Of a stretch of 12,590 bases of DNA, positions 1 to 5,893 are shown one piece after another. A program made the translations under genes and the position numbers. Source of the DNA: Cochliopodium minus (Eukaryota; Discosea; Himatismenida; Cochliopodiidae); contig JAMYWO010000527.1 in the NCBI GenBank assembly GCA_024220525.1, positions 1 to 12,590 on the forward strand. The letters run 5' to 3'. Position 1 is the first letter of the stretch. Each line of letters opens with the position of its first letter. The notes under the pieces are model-generated. The model saw nothing but the letters and a program-made list of their open reading frames with translations. It searched no databases and was not told the origin of the DNA.

Positions 1-143
1 AATAAAAAATAAAAAATAAAAAACAAAAAATAAAAAATAAAAAATAAAAAATAAAAAATAAAAAATAAAAAATAAAACAAAAAAATATGCAACAAAAAAG
101 TTAAATGTATTTAAAATAAAAAATAAAATAAATTGATTTTTAC
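1..143 (-). repeat. Heptanucleotide microsatellite inside a BPI-gene intron
   Basis: Positions 1-75 are a near-perfect run of the heptamer TAAAAAA (TTTTTTA on the minus strand), broken by two C substitutions, then degenerate A/T sequence to 143. The BPI-like exon ending at 144 is followed on the minus strand by a gtaaaa donor, so this stretch is the start of an intron whose acceptor and next exon lie beyond the window. No coding signal is visible in it. Confidence 0.8.
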
Positions 144-1322
144 CAATGTTTTGCTTGATTGGAAGGGAGGAAATTGCTTTGTTGGCGTTTTCGTTGATGG
201 AGCTAGCCAAGTTGGATTTTACTGCACTTTGGATGGAGTTTTTGATGTCTCCCTTGAACAATCTTTCGATAAAATAAATTAAAAAATAATGAAATAAAAT
301 GAGAATTAATAAAAAAAAAATCAAAAAAATAAATAGTAAAATCATAAAACGAAATGAATAATAAATTAAAATTGATAGAAAAAATTACCCAAGAAATAAG
401 TCATAAAACCATGAAGCACCACCGTGTAAATCACTATAAATTTTTTAAAAAATTTTTGTGATTAAGTATTCATTTATTTTAAAAAGAAATTACATGTTAA
501 AGTTGTTGATGTTGATGTTGACACTTTCGGTGTTGAGGTGTGCGTATCCGTTCACGTTGGTAATGGAAATGCTCACAGTAATGTCAGTACCTGAGATTTG
601 GACATCCTATTTAAAAATAAAATAAAAATCATTCAAAAATTGTTCAAAAAATAAATAAAAATAAAAGTAAAAATAATTTGAAACAAAAAAAAAAATAAAA
701 AAATTCAAATTAATTTTCTTTACCCCAGATCCTGAATCAGATGCGAACCACACACTATAATGCCAATCGAATCCAACATGCATTGCTATATAATTCATAT
801 AAAAAAATAATTTATTGTTGTCAATTTGACAAAAAAAAAAAAAAAAAATATGATTTTTTTTTACCCACATTGGTCAAAACCAATTCTAATCCTGTATTTG
901 GCAATGAATTCAATGCAAATGTTGGGAGTTGCAAATCATCCAATACTATTTTTGTTATATCATATTTCACTTCTCCTACATCTATATTGGTCTTTCCAGA
1001 TACTATATTATTTTCATTTGAAGTATTTATAATCAGTAAAAATAAAAATTTACAGTCAAAAAATAAAAATTTTGATTATATTTTATTTTATACCATCAGG
1101 AATATCAATTGTTGCCAAATCTTGTTTCACGAATTCCAATCCAACTTTTAAAAAAAATTTTGATTGTAAAAATAAAATTTAACATTTTAGGACTTATTAT
1201 TTTATCATTTTACTTTGTGTTGCATAATTTAAAGCATCTTGAGTGAGGGTAGTTTTTACTCCAGGTTGTACTGCCAATGAATATGAAAGCAATAAAATAA
1301 AAATAAGCAAAATTGTTTTCAT
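144..1322 (-). CDS. BPI/LBP-family secreted lipid/LPS-binding protein, 3'-truncated by the window edge
   Basis: Seven exons on the minus strand: 1322-1214, 1144-1094, 1002-865, 785-724, 606-494, 433-389, 262-144, all GT-AG and phase-compatible, giving 212 residues. Residues 1-17 (MKTILLIFILLLSYSLA) are a classical signal peptide. The mature start, VQPGVKTTLTQDALNYATQ, matches the N-terminus of BPI/LBP proteins (PG, then a hydrophobic helix). It is followed by IPD at about 51-53, an LPNTGLELVLTN strand (about 87-98), a Trp-containing strand, and a long amphipathic helix in the last exon ending SSLPIKQNI, where the family has its helix before the central sheet. Known family role: binding lipids or bacterial lipopolysaccharide outside the cell or in phagosomes. 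The visible part contains no cysteine, so the disulphide typical of vertebrate BPI is absent. The C-terminal half is off the left edge. Exon 5 could alternatively end at an ATG-TAA read-through stop near 491, but the next two exons clearly continue the family match. Confidence 0.88.
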
Positions 1323-1369
1323 TTTTCTTTTTTTTTTTCTTTTTTGTTCATGTTATGAAGAGATTAATA
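1323..1369. promoter_or_regulatory. Very short divergent spacer (T-rich) between BPI-like gene and kinase-KEN gene
   Basis: Only 32-47 bp separate the BPI-like start codon (1322, minus) from the proposed kinase start (in-frame ATGs at 1355 and 1370, plus). The spacer is a nearly pure T/C tract on the plus strand. If the inferred first kinase exon is right, both promoters must overlap the spacer and the opposing 5' ends. No individual promoter element can be singled out. Confidence 0.4.
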
Positions 1370-1695
1370 ATGGAGGAAGAAATTTTGATCATTGAAATCT
1401 ATTTCATTCCATATGATTTGGCAATTTATGAAGCATGTATGAAATTAAAAAAAAAATAAAGTTTTTGATTTTAACTTTTCAGAATGAAATGAGATTTGGA
1501 TTCAATAAATGAATTATTCTTGGATAATTTGCAGATAGAACGAAAATGGAGTATATTAAAAGTGTTTCAAACAAAGATTTTGAAAATGAATCCTAGAAAA
1601 TCAATGTGGATATTTTTGTCTTTTATTATATTGAAAAATTATCGAACATCCAAATGCTTCAAAAAGATTTGATTATAAAAATAAAAAAATGAAGG
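1355..1695 (+). other. Uncertain 5' exons of the kinase-KEN gene
   Basis: An ATG at 1370 (or in frame at 1355) opens MEEEILIIEIYFIPYDLAIY; a gtatga donor at 1437 gives phase 1. The strong acceptor ttttcag at 1482 leads straight into a stop, so the weaker AG at 1493 is used here, opening a 59-codon frame (1493-1669). Donors gtggat (1606) and gtcttt (12 bp downstream, same phase) can each join to the only AG before the next open frame (1666), giving FDYKNKKMK and then, across a 41-bp intron (1696-1736), EFIEENEER in frame with the secure exon. A shorter model starts at ATG 1689. Only the 1689-1695 to 1737 junction is well supported. Confidence 0.45.
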
Positions 1696-4147
1696 GTAAA
1701 TATGAAATATATTTTGTAAATATTTTATTTGGAAAGAATTTATTGAAGAGAATGAGGAAAGATATCCCATCAAAATATATGAATTGGACATACAATTGAT
1801 CCAACACAGAAATATCGACCAAATCTATCAAAATAATCTGAAGGAGATCTTTCCAAATTGCCAATTGATCATCCCATCAAGCCAAGAAGCAAATGAGGGG
1901 AAGAAGATACAATTAATCTGCACAGAAAAGGATAAAAATGAGTTTATAGAAAAATTGAAGCGTATATACAGGAGAGATATCAAAATAGGAGATTATATAC
2001 AGCAGGAGATGAAGATTGGAGAAGAGAATATAATCAAAGGCGAAATGAAATCGAAGAAGAAATTTCCATTCGCTGAAAAAATGATCAATTATCCCAAGAT
2101 GATAGACAATACATTGAAATTGGAGGATCTGGGAACGAATATAAAAAAGGTGGGAAAAATAATTTTATGCGAGAAAATATCGGAACATAAATCCTCGATG
2201 ATCTACAAGGGATATCTCAACGAAAGTAAAATGTTGGCATCATGTGCAATAAAAGTAATATCATGTGATAAAAAAGAGATTGAAAAAGAATTGGTGAATC
2301 TCACTGAAATCTACCGATTAAATCAGCCTCAAAGATTTCTCATCAATTATTACGGTTATGAGAAGGATGAGATCAGTTTTTATTTCGCTTTTGAGAAATG
2401 TGAGTTTAATCTGTCCGAGTTTGTTAATGAATTTGATTGGATTCAAGAATCTAGCAATTTTTTGTGGAGAAAGGAATCTGGTACATTCAAAAGGTTTTAA
2501 AAAAAATTTAAAAAAAAAAATTTAAAAAAAAATTAAAAAAAATTTAAAAAAAAATTAAAAAAAATTTAAAAAAAAATTAAAAAAAATTTAAAAAAAAAAT
2601 TTAAAAAAAAAAAATAATTTGAAAAAAGAAAGAATTTTTAATTTTATTTTGAAAAAAAAAACTGTTTTTAGGTTCATGTATGAAATGGTGGAAGCTGTAT
2701 CTTTTCTTCACAAAAACAGTTTTGTTCATTGTGATATACATCCAGGTAATAAATTTCTTATTTTTAATATTCTTATTTTTTTTATAAATTATAAATTATA
2801 ATTAACAAATTATTTTTATTTTTATTTTTTAATATTTTTATTTTATTTTATTATTTTTATTTATATTTTTATTTTTTATTTTTTACCTTTTTTTTATTTC
2901 AAATGAAAGGAAATATTTTATTGTCAAGAGATGGAATTTGGAAATTGTCTGACATGGCCACTGTCCACAAACTAGATGGAAGGGGAATATATTCCTTTGA
3001 AGAACACCATGTCCGCCCTTCTGAACAAGGATGGTGGCCAAATGAAGTGATAGAACAGAATTGGAAGACATGCCTAAGCACCTCCATCGATATTTTTTCA
3101 TTAGGTGATTATTCAATATTTTATATTTTTTAAATATTTTATTTTTATTTTTTTAATATTATTTTATATTTTAATATTTTTATTATTTTATATTTTTTAA
3201 AAACATTTTTTATTTATTTTTATATTTTAATATTTTATTTCATAATTTATTTCATAATTTATTTTAATTTTTTTTATTTTTTATTTTTTATTTTTTATTT
3301 TATATTTTTATTTTTATATTTTTTTTATTCTTTTTATTTTTTATTTTTTCCTTTTATTTTAATTATTTTAATTTTTTATTCTTAGGATGCGTTTTTTATT
3401 TTGCTTTGACAGAGAAACACCCTTTTGGAGAAATTCTTCAAAATGAAAGATTGTACAACATCCAACAAAACAAAATTTCGAGAGATCTTTTGCTCGAAAA
3501 TTGTATAAAGGGAATAGGTGAGTACGAAAAACCACTGTTCATTCATTTAATTGAATCAATGATACAATTCGATCCTAAATTAAGGTTTTTTATTTTTTTT
3601 ATTATTTTTTAAATTTTTTTTAATTATTAGAATATTTTTTAATTAACTTTAATTATTTTCATTTAAAAGACCCTTCATTTCATCAACTTTGGAAAATAAA
3701 GTCAATAACTTAATAACCCTTTCTAAAGACGTCCAACACCACCCGATCTTCTGGTCCAGCGAAGAAAAACTAGAGTTCTACGTCTCCCAAAGAAAGTTTT
3801 TCTCCAACAACGAGAAATACAAGCACAAAGTCAATTCCGAATACAAAAAAAAACTGAATGTGAACTGGGTAGATCTTCTTTCACCTCCACTCAAAAAAAA
3901 ATTGGAGAATCCAACTTCCCAAATCAAAAAAACTCTTTATAATTCTTTTTCTTGTTATTTAACTACTGTGAGGAACATTTCTGAGCATGGTTTGGCTGGT
4001 TTGTTCAAACTTGGTCAGAATCAGGCTATTTGGGATTATTTCGACAAGTATTTCCCTTCTTTGTTCCCCTTCTTTTATGATTTTTGTGTTCAGGAGGGTG
4101 TTGTTTTGTTGTCGAGTGTTCCTTTCATCATTTTACAAATTAATTAA
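1370..4147 (+). CDS. Soluble KH-like / protein kinase / KEN endoribonuclease protein (Ire1- and RNase L-like)
   Basis: Proposed exons: 1370-1436, 1494-1605, 1667-1695, 1737-2493, 2672-2745, 2910-3104, 3386-3584, 3670-4147 (636 residues). Exons from 1737 on are secure; the first three are inferred from phase and open frame. Residues about 80-145 resemble a KH fold. The kinase runs from about 206: SCAIKVIS (Lys242), alpha-C Glu254, HCDIHPGN (Asp343, Asn348), LSDMA (Asp361), GWWPNEVI, DIFSLGCVFYF, KHPFG, all typical of the Ire1 family. RP at the splice near 3670 opens the KEN domain, with HHPIFWSSEEKL (about 501-512), then TTVRNISEHGL (Arg579, Asn580, His584) and YFDKYFPSLFPFFY (about 601-614). 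The Arg, Asn and His of the KEN active site are kept, which predicts an active RNase; RN-x-x-EH is the RNase L-like spacing. There is no transmembrane segment or luminal domain, unlike canonical Ire1. Function of the ligand-sensing part is unknown. The last exon ends with a hydrophobic VPFIILQIN tail. Confidence 0.85.
2494..2671 (+). repeat. A-rich intron with a 22-bp higher-order repeat
   Basis: Intron 4 of the kinase gene starts gtttta after the AAAAG codon remnant and ends tgtttttag. Its first 110 bases are about four copies of a 22-bp unit made of TTT followed by nine A, then TT followed by eight A. The other introns of this gene are T-rich in the sense strand, so this one is inverted in composition. 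Confidence 0.8.
2746..2909 (+). other. T-rich intron of the kinase-KEN gene
   Basis: Donor gtaata after HCDIHP-G and acceptor aaatgaaag before GNILLSRDG. It splits the Gly codon of the catalytic-loop PGN motif (phase 1), which is why no single open frame shows the whole kinase. Confidence 0.85.
3105..3385 (+). other. T-rich intron of the kinase-KEN gene
   Basis: Donor gtgatt after DIFSL-G and acceptor ttcttag before the GCVFYFALTEKHPFG exon. It is 281 bp of almost pure T with scattered A and carries no recognisable element. Confidence 0.85.
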
Positions 4148-4160
4148 AATTTTATATCTG

Positions 4161-4192
4161 TAAGAGGAATTTTTAATTTTTATTTCCTCTTA
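4161..4192 (+). repeat. Perfect 9-bp inverted repeat in the kinase-KEN 3' flank
   Basis: TAAGAGGAA at 4161-4169 and its exact complement TTCCTCTTA at 4184-4192 are separated by a 14-nt A/T loop, starting 13 nt after the kinase stop codon. In RNA this would be a stem-loop in the 3' untranslated region, stronger than the pure A/T palindromes that are common here because four of its pairs are G-C or C-G. Its function is unknown. Confidence 0.6.
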
Positions 4193-4222
4193 ATGAGAAT
4201 TATTTTTACTTTTTAAACTTTA

Positions 4223-4228
4223 AATAAA
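4223..4228 (+). terminator. Possible polyadenylation signal for the kinase-KEN gene
   Basis: AATAAA lies 76 nt after the stop codon at 4147. In DNA this A-rich the hexamer is frequent by chance, so position is the only support. Confidence 0.3.
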
Positions 4229-4315
4229 AGTTAATTGAGGTCATTAAATAAAAGAATATTATTTTTTAAATGCATCTTAAAATTTTAAAATTAATTATAT
4301 TCAAAAAAAAAAATG

Positions 4316-4321
4316 TTTATT
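4316..4321 (-). terminator. Possible polyadenylation signal for calmodulin
   Basis: TTTATT on the plus strand reads AATAAA on the minus strand, 18 nt after the calmodulin stop at 4339. Weak evidence, given the base composition. Confidence 0.3.
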
Positions 4322-4338
4322 TGTATCATATTTCAAGT

Positions 4339-5214
4339 TTATTTTGAAAGCATCAATTTGACAAATTCATTATAATCAATTTGACCATCTCCATCTACGT
4401 CTGCTTCTCTAATCAAATCTTCGACTTCATTATCTGTCAATTTTTCTCCGAGATTGGTCAATACATGTCTTAATTCTGCAGCAGAGATCGTTCCTGATCC
4501 ATCTTTATTGAATCAAATAATTAATTTTTAACTGAAAAATAATTTTTAATATTTTTATTTTTACCTTTATCAAATACTTTGAATGCTTCTTTAATTTCTT
4601 CTTCACTTTCTTGATCTTTCATTTTTACAACCATAATCTGTTAATTTTTTTTTAAAGAGGAGGAAAAATTAATATCAAAATTTCGAGAAACACAAAAGCA
4701 AATTATAGAAGTATATAGGTGAATTTAACTATAATGAATTTGAATTGATTTATAGTAAAAGGGTTCTTCACTAAAATAAAATTATAATATTTGATACTGA
4801 AATTAATTTCATATAATAATTTCATATTTGAATATTGATTTTGAAATGCTGAATAATCCTTTTATTGTAATTCATTTATAATTTATATTTTGAAAATAAA
4901 TATAATAATTTCTTTATGTCACTTTATAAAATTTTGATATGATAGCAAATATATAGTATAACCATTCAAATATTCATTCTTTTAAACTAATTTCAAAAAC
5001 TATTTTTTACTTTCAAAAATTCATCAAAACCAATAGTATCAGAATCAAGAGATTTGATTATTTCAGATAATTCTGCCTCTGTTGGATTTTGTCCAAGGGA
5101 ACGCATAACTGTTCCCAATTCTTGGGAGGTGATGTTTCCGTCACCATTTTTGTCGAATAATGAAAATGCTTCTTTGAATTCAGATATTTGTTCTTCAGTT
5201 AGTTGTTCTGACAT
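4339..5214 (-). CDS. Calmodulin with a shortened EF-hand 2
   Basis: Three minus-strand exons: 5214-5011, 4637-4565, 4502-4339 (146 residues, stop TAA at 4341-4339). The first begins [22 protein letters not shown]-hand 1 loop, residues 21-32, is [12 protein letters not shown] (canonical). EF-hand 2 reads DSDTIGFDE (57-65), lacking the three residues that fill the middle of a normal 12-residue loop. The central linker is [20 protein letters not shown], matching the MARKMKDTDSEEE region of known calmodulins, which proves that the two halves belong to one gene. EF-hand 3 is [12 protein letters not shown] (91-102) and EF-hand 4 is [12 protein letters not shown] (127-138), both canonical. The length is the family's 149 minus three. 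Role: Ca2+ sensor that activates kinases, phosphatases and channels; here predicted to bind at most three Ca2+. The donor of intron 1 (gtaaaa at 5010) is followed by an early stop, so unspliced RNA would encode only the N-lobe. Confidence 0.93.
4638..5010 (-). other. Long calmodulin intron 1
   Basis: This 373-bp phase-0 intron separates the N-lobe from the central linker and C-lobe. It is A/T-rich without an open frame. It contains a perfect 14-bp palindrome, TGAAATTAATTTCA (4798-4811), and nearby partial copies of ATTTCATAT, but nothing recognisable as a gene. Confidence 0.75.
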
Positions 5215-5744
5215 CTGTATCTAAATCTGTTATTTATTTGTTAAAAAATTCAATTTTTTTTTAATTTTATTTTTTTATACTTCGAGGAAAGCATTATAAA
5301 GAGGTTCATGAGATCACATATTCTATGAAAGAATAAAAAAATCTATATAGAATTTGATTATGAAAAAATTTGGCATTTGTTTAACATTAAATTCTCATTT
5401 GTATATTATACGTTTATTCACATATCAATATTTAATATTTACACCTTAATTTCAATATATATGAATTATTCAATTGTATATTATAAAAATGATATTTTTA
5501 TATTTCCATGGATTCTCAAAACCATTGAATGATAGGTCAAGCCATTGATTATTATCATTGTAATTTGCAATTGTCTCTTTTATTGATTTTAATTTTGCGC
5601 CATAAATAAAATAAACTTGGTTATAAAGTACAAAAATGGTTATCTTATAAAATTCTCCAACATTTTATCGTTTTTCCACTTTTTTTTTCATTTTTTTAAG
5701 TATCTTACTTGCAAAATTCAAAGAAAGGAAATGGGAGTAAGTAA
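5215..5744. promoter_or_regulatory. Divergent intergenic region between calmodulin and the CHK kinase gene
   Basis: About 530 bp of A/T-rich DNA between two outward-facing genes, so it should contain both promoters. A T-rich tract lies just upstream of calmodulin (5254-5277 on the plus strand). No RNA gene, long open frame or clear TATA-type element stands out from the background. Confidence 0.5.
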
Positions 5745-5799
5745 ATGAGCAAATTCAACTCCGAATTCATCAACTTGGAGAAAATGGAAAAGTTGAATA
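5745..5799 (+). other. Possible alternative first exon of the CHK kinase gene
   Basis: ATG at 5745 opens MSKFNSEFINLEKMEKLN, in noticeably less A/T-biased sequence than its surroundings. A gtgaaa donor at 5800 leaves phase 1 and can join the acceptor caaag (5903), entering the first exon of the CHK gene in frame as SKKYKIKC. This would replace the start at 5894 and give a 394-residue protein. Both models are in frame; I cannot choose between them. Confidence 0.35.
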
Positions 5800-5893
5800 G
5801 TGAAATATTTTATTTTAAAAAAAAATAAAAAAAAATCAAATACGTTTCTATAAAATAAATAATATAAAATATAAATAATCAAAATTGGAAAAA

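Noticed and set aside
607-870. An 87-codon minus-strand open frame.
   Set aside because: Only 785-724 is coding (BPI-like exon 4). The rest is read-through into both neighbouring introns, giving Phe/Tyr-rich low-complexity sequence.
741-1151. A 136-codon plus-strand open frame opposite the BPI-like exons.
   Set aside because: It is the antisense shadow of BPI-like exons 2-4 and their introns and has no family resemblance.
1546-1691. A frame starting MEYIKSVSNKDFENES that continues past a TAG and then a TGA, hinting at recoded stop codons.
   Set aside because: All secure genes end at ordinary TAA or TGA and none needs in-frame stops to be read through. Splicing between other frames gives an uninterrupted protein in phase with the secure kinase exon.
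2501-2612. Regularly spaced repeats that could superficially suggest a CRISPR-like array.
   Set aside because: The units are contiguous A/T slippage repeats without unique spacers, inside a eukaryotic intron.
2883-3116. Minus-strand open frames opposite the kinase exon.
   Set aside because: They are antisense shadows of the HPGN/SDMA exon, which has clear kinase motifs on the plus strand.
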